48,189 nucleotides of DNA from Acetobacteraceae bacterium (GTDB lineage Bacteria > Pseudomonadota > Alphaproteobacteria > Acetobacterales > Acetobacteraceae). The notes under the pieces are model-generated. The model was not told the DNA's origin and made no database searches. It saw only the letters and a list, made by a program, of their open reading frames with translations. Position numbers and translations under genes: made by a program. The number at the start of each line of letters is the position of its first letter. The first letter of the stretch is position 1. Positions 24,584 to 33,003 of the stretch are shown here, one piece after another. The stretch spans positions 1 to 48,189 of the forward strand of contig JAIYDD010000246.1 of NCBI GenBank assembly GCA_027487675.1, written 5' to 3'.

Positions 24584-25668
24584 GCCACCGGCGCGGCGCT
24601 GTTCGCGGCCAGGTATTGCGCGTTGCGCTGCCGGATCGCCGCCGCCGCGTCGTCATACAGGAAGGGCAGGCAGGCATAGCGCCGCCCAGCGGTCACCGGC
24701 CGCGCCTCGTGCAGCAGGGAACAGGAGAACACGCAGGCCCCGCCCGTCGGCGCGCGGTAGGTGCGCGGCCCGAATTCCGGGAAGCAGAGGTCCCCGCCCT
24801 CGTATTCCTCGGCGTTCAGGTTGATGGTCACCGCGAAGCGGCGATGCGCGGTGCCGAGCGTCGTGTTGTCCCGGTGCGCGCGGAAGAAGCCGGCATCGGC
24901 GGCATCGTAGCAGGCGACGATGTAGCGCTCGATCCGGGTGGCCAGGAACTGGAAGGCCCGCTGCACCTCCGGCACCAGCCGGGTGGTCAGCCGCGCGCGG
25001 ATCTGCGCCTGCAGCGCCTCGTCCTCGATCAGCGTGTCGCGCCGCCGCTTCTGGTTGCGGTCCAGGATGCCCACCGTCCTGCCGCCGACGTCGCGCATGA
25101 AGCCGGTCTCCTCGCCCCCCTGCGCCTCGTAGAGCGCGATCAGCCGCCGGCAGAAGGCGGGCTCGAAGACCCGCGGCAGGATCAGCACCGGGGCGTGCAT
25201 GGGCACCCCGGCATGGTCGCCGGGCGGCGGCAGCCGCGCCAGCACCGCCATCGCCTGCGCGCCCTCCTCCAGCCCCCAGATGCCGAAGACGCGCAGCTGC
25301 GGGTCGAGCAGCAGCCAGCCCGGCCGCAGCGCGCCATCCTCCGCCACCGCGCGGAAGGCGCGGCGCGCGGCGCCGTCATCGTCCCACAGCACGCGCCGCC
25401 CCGTCCCGTCGCGCAGCCGGCCCGCCGCCTCGTCGGCCGGGTCGGTGCCGATGACGATCATGGCAAGGTTCGTCGTGTCGAAGCGCGCCGCATGCGGCCC
25501 GACGGTCGCCGCCAGGCGCTCGGCCTTGCCGGGCTCGCCCATCGGCCCGGGGATCAGCACCAGCACCCAGCGGCCCGCCACCGTGTCGAAGGCGAAGCGC
25601 GGATTGCCCTCCGCCCGCGCATGGAAGGCGGGCACGGCTTCGCCGATCACGAGGGGACGTGCGGACAT
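24580..25668 (-). CDS. Peroxiredoxin-fold domain fused to a 2-oxoglutarate/Fe(II) prolyl-4-hydroxylase-type oxygenase
   Basis: A 362-residue two-domain protein. Residues about 5-148 look like an AhpC/TSA thioredoxin fold (IGEAVPAFHARAEG, then WVLVLIPGP, then LRPGWLLLDPQLRVFG), but no cysteine sits at the peroxidatic site, so this half is probably non-catalytic. Residues about 160-345 are a prolyl-4-hydroxylase-like dioxygenase with iron ligands His265-x-Asp267 and His320 and the 2-oxoglutarate Arg330. ATG 25668 begins directly at the first domain. It is coupled to the TrmH-type gene. The substrate may be protein Pro or another side chain; this is not determinable here. Confidence 0.85.
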   Translation of the reverse strand: MSARPLVIGEAVPAFHARAEGNPRFAFDTVAGRWVLVLIPGPMGEPGKAERLAATVGPHAARFDTTNLAMIVIGTDPADEAAGRLRDGTGRRVLWDDDGAARRAFRAVAEDGALRPGWLLLDPQLRVFGIWGLEEGAQAMAVLARLPPPGDHAGVPMHAPVLILPRVFEPAFCRRLIALYEAQGGEETGFMRDVGGRTVGILDRNQKRRRDTLIEDEALQAQIRARLTTRLVPEVQRAFQFLATRIERYIVACYDAADAGFFRAHRDNTTLGTAHRRFAVTINLNAEEYEGGDLCFPEFGPRTYRAPTGGACVFSCSLLHEARPVTAGRRYACLPFLYDDAAAAIRQRNAQYLAANSAAPVA

Positions 25669-25854
25669 GGCATGGCTCCCGGGCAGTCGTCTCGCCCACG
25701 AAGTGGCGCAAAGCGTGCGGCCGCACAAGCCGAGCGGCCGGCTCCCTTGGCGGCCCGCCGAGCCGCGCAGGACCCGGGATCGGCACGCCGCGCGTAACGC
25801 CGGGGCGCGTCGGGCCGACGCAGCTTGTCGCAACGACGCCCCGGAGCCCCCGCC

Positions 25855-26283
25855 ATGCCGCCCCGCCACCTTGCCCTCGGCCTGCTCGTCCTGCGCCTGA
25901 CCCTCGGCGTCTTCTTCCTGCAATGGGGCATCGAGAAGCTGGTGGTGCCCAACACCACGCTCGCCATCTTCCGCAACTTCTACGGGCTGGAACTGGGCGC
26001 GGCGCTGCCCATGGCGCTCGGCCTGGCGCAGATCGCGCTGGCGCTGGCCTTCATGGCGGGGCTGGCGCCCACCGTCACCTATGGCGCGGTGCTGCTGCTG
26101 CACACGATGACGGTGCTGGTCACCATCCCCCGGCTCATCTCGCCCTGGAACCCGGTGAGCAACCACTTCTTCATCGCCGGCGTCCCGGTCTGGGGCGCCT
26201 TCTTCATGCTGTTCCTGCTGCGCGCGGAAGACCGCTTCACCCTGCCGCGCCTGCTGCGCCGGCCGGCCGCTGCGCCGGCCTGA
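25855..26283 (+). CDS. DoxX-family membrane protein
   Basis: A 142-residue protein with four predicted membrane helices (LALGLLVLRLTLGVFFLQWG, the helix ending AFMAGL, TYGAVLLLHTMTVLVTI, and VWGAFFMLFLLRAED). The pattern and length fit the DoxX/DoxD-like superfamily of quinone-linked or stress-related membrane proteins. ATG 25855 has a GGAG nine bases upstream; a TTG 30 bases earlier is less likely. It stands alone between divergent and convergent neighbours. The function is not known. Confidence 0.75.
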   Translation: MPPRHLALGLLVLRLTLGVFFLQWGIEKLVVPNTTLAIFRNFYGLELGAALPMALGLAQIALALAFMAGLAPTVTYGAVLLLHTMTVLVTIPRLISPWNPVSNHFFIAGVPVWGAFFMLFLLRAEDRFTLPRLLRRPAAAPA

Positions 26284-26340
26284 GCGGCGCGGGCCGTCGC
26301 GGCGACCCGATCCGCAGCACCGGGCGGCGCCGCCCGCCGG

Positions 26341-27357
26341 TCATGGGCGCGCCCCGGCGCCCGCCAATTCCCGCAGCCGGGCGAGCAGGGCGGCCGGCAC
26401 CTCCACCCCCTCCGCCGCGGCGCGGGCGGCCAGCGCCCCGCGCCGGCTGCCCGGCAGCCGCACCCCCGGCTCGGCCAGCATCGCGGCGCAGAAATCCTCG
26501 ATCCGCGCCAGCACCGCCTCCCGCCCGGCCAGCGCCGCGGGGTCGATCGCCAGGATCGCCTGGCCGAGCCGCGGGCGGTTGCCGTCCTCCTCGAAGAAGC
26601 TGTCGGCCTCGTGGCCGAAGGCGCTGCCGGTCAGCGCGCAGCACAGCAGCTCCACCACCATCGCCAGCAGCGCGCCCTTGGCGCCGCCCATCGCCAGCAT
26701 CGCTCCCGACAGCGCGGCCCTGGGATCGGTGGTCGGGTTGCCCTCGGCGTCCAGCGCCCAGCCCTCGGGGATCGGGCTTGCTTCCTGCGCGGCCTTCATG
26801 ATGCGCCCGCGCGCCACCTCGGACAGCGCCATGTCGATCACCAGCGGGGGCGCATCGCGCCGGGGGAAGGCCGCGGCGACGGGGTTGGTGCCCATCAGCG
26901 GCCGCCGCCCGCCCGGCACCGGCATGGCGGCCGGGGAATTCGTGAAGGCCAGCGCCACCAGCCCGCGCCGCGCCAGCGCCTCCACCGGCAGGCCCATCGC
27001 GCCGGCATGGTGGCTGTTGGCGATGCCCAGGAAGGCCACGCCATGCGCCGCCGCGCGCGACGCCGCCTCCTCCACCGCCAGCGCCAGGGCGGGATAGGCC
27101 AGCCCGTGCCGCGCATCGACCAGCGCCGCCCCGCCGCGTTCGGCGACCAAGGCGGGCTCGGCGGCCCCGTCGGCGCGGCCGTTGCGCAGGAAGGCCGCGT
27201 ATTGCCCGACGCGCGACAGCCCATGCCCCCCCTGGCCGGCGGCTTCCGCGGCCACCAGCGCCGCGGCGGTCAGCGCCGCCATGCGGGGATTGGCGCCGGC
27301 GGCGGCGAGCACGGCGCGCGCCAGCGCCTCGGCCTCGGCAAGCGGGATCAGGGGCAT
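26341..27357 (-). CDS. Ldh2-family malate/L-lactate/sulfolactate dehydrogenase
   Basis: A 338-residue NAD(P)-dependent 2-hydroxyacid dehydrogenase of the malate/LDH2 family, which includes ComC, the (R)-sulfolactate dehydrogenase. Family blocks are GGHGLSRVGQYAAFLRNG, LGIANSHHAGAMG (catalytic His), MGTNPVAAAFPR and AALSGAMLAMGGAKGALLAMVVELL. The next genes upstream are a TctC protein, a degenerate HD protein and a SuyAB-like lyase, which makes the ComC-like role attractive but unproven. Start ATG 27357 lies 16 bases from a short tandem-repeat array. It is convergent with the DoxX gene. Confidence 0.88.
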   Translation of the reverse strand: MPLIPLAEAEALARAVLAAAGANPRMAALTAAALVAAEAAGQGGHGLSRVGQYAAFLRNGRADGAAEPALVAERGGAALVDARHGLAYPALALAVEEAASRAAAHGVAFLGIANSHHAGAMGLPVEALARRGLVALAFTNSPAAMPVPGGRRPLMGTNPVAAAFPRRDAPPLVIDMALSEVARGRIMKAAQEASPIPEGWALDAEGNPTTDPRAALSGAMLAMGGAKGALLAMVVELLCCALTGSAFGHEADSFFEEDGNRPRLGQAILAIDPAALAGREAVLARIEDFCAAMLAEPGVRLPGSRRGALAARAAAEGVEVPAALLARLRELAGAGARP

Positions 27358-27369
27358 GGCGGCTCCGGG

Positions 27370-27426
27370 CAAGGCGGGCGGCGGGCAAGGCGGGCGGCGG
27401 ACAGGGCGGGCGGCGGACAGGGCGGG
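27370..27426. repeat. 16-bp minisatellite, about 3.5 copies
   Basis: The unit CAAGGCGGGCGGCGGG (27370-27385) is repeated with one or two changes at 27386-27401 and 27402-27417, then in part to 27426. It sits in the gap just upstream of the Ldh2 start and could change leader length or promoter spacing by slippage. Confidence 0.7.
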
Positions 27427-27503
27427 CCCGCGCGGACGGCGCCGGGCGGGGCGGGGGTGGGCCCGATCCCAGCACGGACGGGCCGCGGCGGCGACCCGCG
27501 GCG

Positions 27504-28478
27504 CTACCCGTCGGCGCGGATCCCGGCTTCCGTCACCAGCGTCGCCCAGCGATCGGTCTCGGCGCGCACGAAGGCGGCGGAGCGGGCGGCATCCCAGCCG
27601 AGCACCTGGAAGCCCGCCTCCTGCGCCCGCCGCGTCGTGTCCGGGTCGTGGATCGCCGCCAGCACGTCGCGCTCCAGCCGCGCCAGCAGCGGCGCCGGCA
27701 CGGCGGCCTGGGTCAGCACCGCGGTCCAGTTGCTGATCTCGAGCTGCGGCACGCCGAGCTCGCGCACCGTCGGCACCTCCGGCACCAGCGGGTGGCGCTC
27801 CGCGCTGGTGATGGCCAGCGCCCGCAGCCGCCCGCCGCGGATCTGCGCCAGGCATTCCGGCAGGTTCGAGACCATGACGTCGAGGTTGCCCGCCGCCAGG
27901 TCCGTCACGCTCGGCGCGCCGCCGCGATAGGGCACGTGCACCAGGCTGTCGCGCGCCTGCGCGACGCGGCGCAGCAGTTCCAGCCCGAGATGCGGCGGCG
28001 AGCCGTTGCCCGAGGAGCCGCCGTTCATCGGCCGGGTGCGGACCAGCTCGATCAGATCCGCCAGGCTGCGCGCCGGGCTCCGCTCCGCGTTCACCACCAC
28101 GGCCAGCGGCAGCGAGCCGAGCATGGACAGCACCGCGAAGTCGCGCCGGAAATCGTAGGGCGCGTTGGGGAACAGCGTGGCGTTGACGGCATGCGTCAGG
28201 GTGATCGCCAGCAGCGTGTGCCCGTCCGGCGCGGCCCTGGCCGCGGCCTCCGCGCCGATCAGCGCGTTGCCGCCGGCGCGGTTGTCGATCACCACGGCGC
28301 GGCCCCAGATCTCCGACAGCCGCTGGCCGACGAAGCGCGCCATGATGTCGGTGAGCCCGCCGGGCGGGAAGGGCACGATGTAGCGCGGGCTGCGCTCCGG
28401 GAAGCCGGGCTGGGCGCGCGCCAACCCGGGCAGGGCGAGCGCGGCGGGCAGCAGCAGGGCCGTGCGGCGGCTGTGCAT
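27504..28478 (-). CDS. Tripartite tricarboxylate transporter substrate-binding protein (Bug/TctC)
   Basis: A 324-residue periplasmic binding protein, distinct from the one at 20068. The signal peptide MHSRRTALLLPAALALPGLARA has an RR pair. Blocks RYIVPFPPGGLTDIMARFV, VVIDNRAGGNALIGAEAAA, PDGHTLLAI and LVHVPYRGGAPSVTDL define the family. ATG 28478 is chosen for the signal peptide. It lies between the HD-like gene and the Ldh2 dehydrogenase on the same strand; sulfolactate clusters carry an analogous tripartite-type importer (SlcH). No permease genes are present here. Confidence 0.92.
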   Translation of the reverse strand: MHSRRTALLLPAALALPGLARAQPGFPERSPRYIVPFPPGGLTDIMARFVGQRLSEIWGRAVVIDNRAGGNALIGAEAAARAAPDGHTLLAITLTHAVNATLFPNAPYDFRRDFAVLSMLGSLPLAVVVNAERSPARSLADLIELVRTRPMNGGSSGNGSPPHLGLELLRRVAQARDSLVHVPYRGGAPSVTDLAAGNLDVMVSNLPECLAQIRGGRLRALAITSAERHPLVPEVPTVRELGVPQLEISNWTAVLTQAAVPAPLLARLERDVLAAIHDPDTTRRAQEAGFQVLGWDAARSAAFVRAETDRWATLVTEAGIRADG

Positions 28479-28656
28479 CGGTGGTCTCTCCCGTCGTCGT
28501 TGCGCGGCAGAGTGGCGCGGCGCCGGGCGCGGGGGCAAGCGCGAAGGCGTGTGGCCGCTGTGGCGGCCTGCCGCGACGCGCCGCCCCGGCGTCACGATGC
28601 CGTGGCGCGCCGGCGCCGCGCGCGGCCATGCGGCGCCAGCTGCCGCGCCTGCCGGA

Positions 28657-29238
28657 TCACGCCGGATCCAGCCGCTCCAGCCGGCCCTGGATGTTGCGCC
28701 GCGCGCGGCGTTCCAGCGCCAGGTGGAAGCGGTCGGTGCGGTAGATGCGCGGCCGCCAGGCCAGCAGGCGCAGCGCCGCGGCGCGGCCGGCGGCGTAGCG
28801 TTCCTCGTCCAGATGCGCCGCCTCGTGCCGCAGCGCCGCCTCATAGGCCGCGTAGTCCGGCGGCGGCGCGCCGAGCGGCGCGGCGTCCAGGTCCAGCAGC
28901 AGCGCCGCATCGCCGCGCAGCGAGGCATCCGCCGTCTGCGGCACCGCCTGGCGGTCCCAGGCCGCGATCAGCGCCGCCGCGCGGTCGAGCGTCGCGGCGG
29001 GCAGCGCCTCCGCCAGGCGGCGCATCAGCGCGATGCTACCCATCGCCGCATCCGGCCGGCGGCGGTCGAAGACGGCGCTGTGGAACAGCACGGCCAGGAT
29101 GAAGGACGGGCGGTGCCCGATCGCGTGGGAAAGCTCCGTCGCCTCCTCCAGCATCGCGGCGATGCGCGGCCAGCGGTGGTGGGCGCGGTGCGGCTCCTCG
29201 TGCCGCCGGCGCAGCTCGGCGAGGATGTCGGGGTGCAT
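28657..29238 (-). CDS. HD-superfamily-like protein with altered HD motif
   Basis: A 193-residue protein resembling the predicted metal-dependent HD phosphohydrolases that begin with a PHRxxH helix and a FHDAVYD block. Here the N-terminal helix keeps PHRAHHRWPRI (residues 16-26), but the HD pair itself reads HS (His53-Ser54 in LFHSAVFD). Loss of the metal-binding Asp suggests weak or no hydrolase activity, or a different metal site using Asp58. It is on the same strand as the SuyB-like gene upstream (165-bp gap) and the TctC gene downstream. Confidence 0.65.
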   Translation of the reverse strand: MHPDILAELRRRHEEPHRAHHRWPRIAAMLEEATELSHAIGHRPSFILAVLFHSAVFDRRRPDAAMGSIALMRRLAEALPAATLDRAAALIAAWDRQAVPQTADASLRGDAALLLDLDAAPLGAPPPDYAAYEAALRHEAAHLDEERYAAGRAAALRLLAWRPRIYRTDRFHLALERRARRNIQGRLERLDPA

Positions 29239-29403
29239 GGGGCCGGCCCGCCTATCCCGCCGGCGGCCGCGGCGTCAATGCCGGAATGTGCACGCCGCGC
29301 GCGCGCAGGATCGGGGGCTCGGACCGCCGCGCCGAGCAGGGCCGGGGCGGCGCCGGGCCGGACAGGGCCGGCCCGGCGCCGCGGCCGGGAAAGCGCCCTC
29401 GCG

Positions 29404-30576
29404 TCAGGCGCTCTCGTAGAGGCGCGTCAGCGAGAATTCGCGGTGGCCGAGAAGCTCCGCCGCCGTCAGCTCGCCCTCCGCCGTGCGCAGCATGCAGTCC
29501 AGCAGCGCCTCGCCGGCCTCGTCCATGTTCATCCGCTTCTGCAGAAGCCCCGTCACGTCCACGTCGATGTGCTCGCTCATGGTGCGCTGGGTGCGCGGAT
29601 TGGCGGTCAGCTTGATGACCGGCAGGATCGGGTTGCCGATCACGTTGCCCTGGCCGGTCGGGAAGAAGTGCACCGCATAGCCGGACGCCGCGCAGAGCGT
29701 CACCATCTCGGCCGCGGCCGAGCTGGAATCCATGAACCACAGGCCCGGGCCCGTCGGTGCCTCGGCCTTGTCCAGCACGCCATCGACCAGGCAGTGCCTG
29801 CCGATCTTCTGGATGTTGCCGAGCGCCTTCTCCTCGATGGTGGTCAGCCCGCCCTCGATGTTGCCCTTGGTCGGCTGGCTCTCCGACAGGTCGGAGGTCT
29901 TGTTCGCCTCGATCACGCGCTGGTAGCGGTCGAACATGGCCATGAACTGCGCCGCGACCTCGGGCGTGCGGCAGCGCTGCGCCACCAGGTGCTCGCCGCC
30001 GGTGATCTCGCTGGTCTCGCCGAAGACCAGCGTGTTGCCGTTCTCCCAGAGCTTGTCGAAGGCGTTGCCGACGGTGGGGCAGGACGCCAGGCCGCTGGTC
30101 GTGTCGGATTCACCGCACTTGGTCGAGACCCACAGCTCCACCAGGTCGGCCCTGCTGCGCTTCAGCCTCGAGGCATGCTTCACCATCCGGTAGGCGGCGC
30201 GCGAGGCGTTCGCGATGGTGTTGATGTCGCCGTTCTGCTCGATGGCGAAGCCTTCGACCGGCTTGCCGGACTTCGCGACGCCCTCGACGATGCGGCCGGT
30301 CCAGCCCGGCTCGATGCCGATGACGACGACGCCCGCGACGTTCGGGTTGCAGCCCGTGCCGATCAGCGTGCGGAAATGCAGGTCGAGGTCGGCGCCGAAC
30401 TGCAGGCGCCCATAGGCGTGCGGGATGGCCAGCGAGCCCTTGATGTTGTTCGCCACCGCCTCGGCCGCGGCGTTCGACAAATCGTCGACGGGAAGGATGA
30501 TGACGTGGTTGCGCACGCCCATCCGCCCGTTCTCGCGCCGGTAGCCTTCGAAGGCGCCCTTGAGGTTCATGCTCAT
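29404..30576 (-). CDS. UxaA-family lyase, large subunit (SuyB-like)
   Basis: A 390-residue protein matching the catalytic C-terminal part of altronate/galactarate dehydratases. Signatures: [19 protein letters not shown] near the start, [12 protein letters not shown], the Cys-containing [33 protein letters not shown], and conserved late acids. In altronate dehydratase this region and the SAF domain are one chain; here they are two genes, the arrangement of (2R)-sulfolactate sulfo-lyase SuyAB, which yields pyruvate and sulfite. The length (390) fits SuyB. It starts 13 bases after the SuyA-like gene. The SuyB call rests on split architecture and neighbours; another sugar-acid dehydratase remains possible. 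Confidence 0.8.
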   Translation of the reverse strand: MSMNLKGAFEGYRRENGRMGVRNHVIILPVDDLSNAAAEAVANNIKGSLAIPHAYGRLQFGADLDLHFRTLIGTGCNPNVAGVVVIGIEPGWTGRIVEGVAKSGKPVEGFAIEQNGDINTIANASRAAYRMVKHASRLKRSRADLVELWVSTKCGESDTTSGLASCPTVGNAFDKLWENGNTLVFGETSEITGGEHLVAQRCRTPEVAAQFMAMFDRYQRVIEANKTSDLSESQPTKGNIEGGLTTIEEKALGNIQKIGRHCLVDGVLDKAEAPTGPGLWFMDSSSAAAEMVTLCAASGYAVHFFPTGQGNVIGNPILPVIKLTANPRTQRTMSEHIDVDVTGLLQKRMNMDEAGEALLDCMLRTAEGELTAAELLGHREFSLTRLYESA

Positions 30577-30589
30577 CGGTCGCGGCCCC

Positions 30590-30874
30590 TTACCAGCGCT
30601 TCGTCTTGACGTTGTGGACGTGCAGGTGCTCGCCCGCGCCGATGTCGGCGACCGCGCGGCCGATGTCCACGCCGTACTTCACGATGGTGTCGCCCTTGGC
30701 GATGGGCCTGATCGCCAGCTTGTGGCCGATCGGGATGTTCGATTTCGCGTCGAACTCGATCATGCGGTCCTGGTCCATGATCCAGCCATTGAGGCGGGTG
30801 CCGGCCGTCAGGCCTTCCACCACCACCACGCCGACGCTGTCGCCTTCGTCATGGACGACGAAATGGATCGTCAT
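30590..30874 (-). CDS. SAF-domain small subunit of UxaA-family lyase (SuyA-like)
   Basis: A 94-residue SAF-domain protein ([20 protein letters not shown], then [20 protein letters not shown] and [14 protein letters not shown]). This is the N-terminal domain of altronate dehydratase as a separate small subunit, as in SuyA. The start ATG 30874 has a strong GGAAGGAAG ribosome-binding site; longer in-frame starts lie in the GFA gene. It pairs with the large subunit 13 bases downstream. Confidence 0.82.
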   Translation of the reverse strand: MTIHFVVHDEGDSVGVVVVEGLTAGTRLNGWIMDQDRMIEFDAKSNIPIGHKLAIRPIAKGDTIVKYGVDIGRAVADIGAGEHLHVHNVKTKRW

Positions 30875-30914
30875 CGCGCTTCCTTCCCCCGTGTTCCTGC
30901 GAGCGGCGCGCAGC

Positions 30915-31442
30915 CTAGGGGCGCGGCCCGGGCGCATCAACCGCCCCGGGCGCGAAGACCTGGCGGGCCGGCAGCGCCGCCGGGACCACCCGCGCCTCGA
31001 AGGGCGTGCCGTCATTGGCGCGGGCATGGCCGGGGAAGGCCTGGGCGCCGGCGGGCAGCAGGGTCTCGGGGCGGGCCACCTCGCAATAGAGGTGCTTCGC
31101 CTCCTCCGGCCGCACCGCGATCCAGTCGGGATCGTCGAAGCTGCCGGCATAGACGCCGGCGGCGCCCGGGAAGCGCTCGAAGGTCAGGAACAGCTTGGTG
31201 CCGCAGGCCGCGCAGAAATGCACATGCACCAGCCTGCCGCTGCCGGTGGAGCGGTGGTCGTAGGTGGCGGGCGTGCCGCGCGTGACCCGCAGCGCCGCAA
31301 GGTCGAAGACCGGCTCCACCATGTAGGCCGAGCCGGTGGCGCGCTGGCACCAGCGGCAATGGCAGACCGTGACGCGCAGCGGCGGCGCCGTCACCTCGAA
31401 CCGCAGCGCGCCGCAGATGCAGCCGCCGGCGTGATTGACCAT
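30915..31442 (-). CDS. GFA-family zinc-binding protein
   Basis: A 175-residue protein of the glutathione-dependent formaldehyde-activating (GFA/CENP-V) family. The zinc ligands are visible in GGCICG, CHCRWCQ and CAACGTKLF. The last ~45 residues extend past the core domain. The true role of most family members is unknown; glutathione/formaldehyde handling is the founding example. ATG 31442 begins right before the zinc domain. It lies 40 bp upstream of the SuyA-like gene on the same strand and diverges from the aminotransferase gene. Confidence 0.85.
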   Translation of the reverse strand: MVNHAGGCICGALRFEVTAPPLRVTVCHCRWCQRATGSAYMVEPVFDLAALRVTRGTPATYDHRSTGSGRLVHVHFCAACGTKLFLTFERFPGAAGVYAGSFDDPDWIAVRPEEAKHLYCEVARPETLLPAGAQAFPGHARANDGTPFEARVVPAALPARQVFAPGAVDAPGPRP

Positions 31443-31507
31443 CCCAGCCTCCTTCCGGCCCCGCGGGCGCCGTGGCAATAAGCGTCCGGCGCAGAGGAGC
31501 AAGCAGG

Positions 31508-32374
31508 ATGGCCGGCGTCTACTGGTACGACGGGCGGTGGATGACCGAGGAGCCGAAGCTGACCGGCCCGATGGACCATGCCTTCTGGCTCGGCTCCGTC
31601 ATCTTCGACGGCGGCCGCAGCTTCGGCGGCGTGGCGCCCGACCTCGACCTGCACTGCGCGCGCGCCGTGCGCAGCGCGGAAGCCATGCTGATGAAGCCGA
31701 AGCTCGACGCCGCCGCGATCGAGGCGCTGTGCCGGGAGGGCCTGCGGCGGATGGGCCCCGACGCCGTCACCTATATCCGGCCGATGTTCTTCGTCCGCCG
31801 CGGCCTCGGCGCCGCGCGGCCCGATCCCGACAGCACCGATTTCGTGCTGGCGATCTACGACAGCCCGCTGCCGCCCTTCGCCGGCTTCTCGGCCTGCCTC
31901 GCGCCCTTCCGCCGCCCGGCGCCGGACCAGGCGCCGACCGACGCCAAGGCGTCCTGCCTCTATCCCAACGGCGCGCGCGCCACGGCCTGGGCGGTGGAGC
32001 GCGGCTTCGACAACGCGATCGTCTGCGACACGGACGGCAACGTCGCCGAATTCGCCTCGGCCAATGTGATGTTCGCCAAGGACGGCGTGGTGGTGACGCC
32101 GGCCGCCAATGGCAGCTTCCTCGCCGGCATCACGCGGCGCCGCGTGCTGACCCTGCTGGCCGAGGCCGGCGTGAAGACCGAGGAGCGCACGGTGCGGCCG
32201 GAGGAACTCGACACGGCCGACGAGATCTTCTCGACCGGCAACTATGCCAAGGTGCTGCCCTGCACGAACTACAACGGCCGCGCGCTGCAGCCCGGGCCCT
32301 TCGCGCGCCAGGCGCGGGACCTCTATTTCGCCTGGGCCGAGGCGAATTGGCGCATCCTGCCCAAGGCGGCGTGA
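31508..32374 (+). CDS. Class IV (branched-chain-type) aminotransferase
   Basis: A 288-residue PLP enzyme of the BCAT/D-amino-acid-aminotransferase fold. The N-terminal block is HAFWLGSVIFDGGRSF. The PLP lysine is most likely in TDAKASCLYPNGARA. The cofactor-phosphate blocks EFASANVMF and FLAGITRRRVL follow. Such enzymes interconvert branched-chain amino and 2-oxo acids, or act in related reactions. ATG 31508 follows AGGAGCAAGCAGG. The gene is single, divergent from GFA. Confidence 0.88.
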   Translation: MAGVYWYDGRWMTEEPKLTGPMDHAFWLGSVIFDGGRSFGGVAPDLDLHCARAVRSAEAMLMKPKLDAAAIEALCREGLRRMGPDAVTYIRPMFFVRRGLGAARPDPDSTDFVLAIYDSPLPPFAGFSACLAPFRRPAPDQAPTDAKASCLYPNGARATAWAVERGFDNAIVCDTDGNVAEFASANVMFAKDGVVVTPAANGSFLAGITRRRVLTLLAEAGVKTEERTVRPEELDTADEIFSTGNYAKVLPCTNYNGRALQPGPFARQARDLYFAWAEANWRILPKAA

Positions 32375-32418
32375 CGGCGGGGTGTCGCAGGCTTCACGTG
32401 GCGGGGGGCGCCGCGGCG

Positions 32419-32450
32419 CTTGACCCTGCCACGGGGGCAAGCCCCATCTT
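32419..32450 (+). promoter_or_regulatory. MerR/CueR-type copper promoter
   Basis: A dyad CTTGACCC ... GGGGCAAG (32419-32426 and 32434-32441, seven of eight bases paired) overlaps -35 TTGACC (32420-32425), followed by a 19-base spacer and a weak -10 CATCTT (32445-32450). The long 19-base spacer with a central dyad is the hallmark of promoters twisted open by MerR-family metal sensors such as CueR. It stands just before an HMA-domain gene, a typical CueR target. The cognate regulator gene is not in the window. Confidence 0.6.
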
Positions 32451-32479
32451 CCGGGGCACCAACCCCAGGGGGTGATGCC

Positions 32480-32683
32480 ATGCTGCGCTTCCACATCGCG
32501 AACATGACCTGCGGCGGCTGCGCCAAGGGCGTCACGGCGACCATCCGCGCCGCCGCGCCGGCGGCCGCGGTGACCATCGACCTGGAAAAGCGGGAGGCCG
32601 CGGTGGAGGGCGCGCCCGACGCCGCCGCCATCGCCGCCGCGCTGCGCGAGGATGGGTGGGAGGCCGAAGCGCGCGCGGGCTGA
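32480..32683 (+). CDS. Heavy-metal-associated (HMA) domain protein, copper-chaperone-like
   Basis: A 67-residue single HMA domain with the metal-binding loop MTCGGC near the N-terminus (residues 9-14) and a ferredoxin-like pattern (VTIDLEKREAAVEG, then IAAALREDGWEAE). These small cytosolic proteins (CopZ type) carry Cu(I) to P-type ATPases or regulators. ATG 32480 is chosen; a 20-codon longer frame starts inside the promoter. The CueR-type promoter upstream supports copper control. No copper ATPase is nearby. Confidence 0.87.
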   Translation: MLRFHIANMTCGGCAKGVTATIRAAAPAAAVTIDLEKREAAVEGAPDAAAIAAALREDGWEAEARAG

Positions 32684-32793
32684 ACGCCCGCCCGGCGGCG
32701 CACCGCCGATCCACGCGGCCGGGCCGCGGCGTCGCGGGGCGGGGCGCCATGCGGCGACGTGCGCCCCGGTCGACCCCGCGTCGCGCGAAGGCT

Positions 32794-33003
32794 TCAGCCC
32801 TTCGGCGGTTCCGCGGCGGCACGGGCCAGCGCGACGGCCTGGCGCAGCACCTCGGCATCGCCGATGTGGTTCGCCAGCAGCAGCACCAGCCGCGCATCCA
32901 GCCGGCGGGACGCGGCCTCGTCCAGCCCGCGATGCGCCTCCACCAGCAGGGCGAAGAGCGCGTCCGGGTCGGCGATGCGCGGCGTGGTGTCGAGCGCGCT
33001 CAT
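32794..33003 (-). CDS. DUF2783 domain protein
   Basis: A 69-residue helical protein that matches, from memory, the DUF2783 family: ADPDALFALLVEAHRGL and RLDARLVLLLANHIGDAEVLRQAV. Members are small and usually sit right behind an FAD-dependent aromatic monooxygenase gene. That is so here: its ATG overlaps the monooxygenase stop (ATGA, 33000-33003). The function is unknown; an accessory role for the monooxygenase is likely from the tight linkage. Confidence 0.8.
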   Translation of the reverse strand: MSALDTTPRIADPDALFALLVEAHRGLDEAASRRLDARLVLLLANHIGDAEVLRQAVALARAAAEPPKG

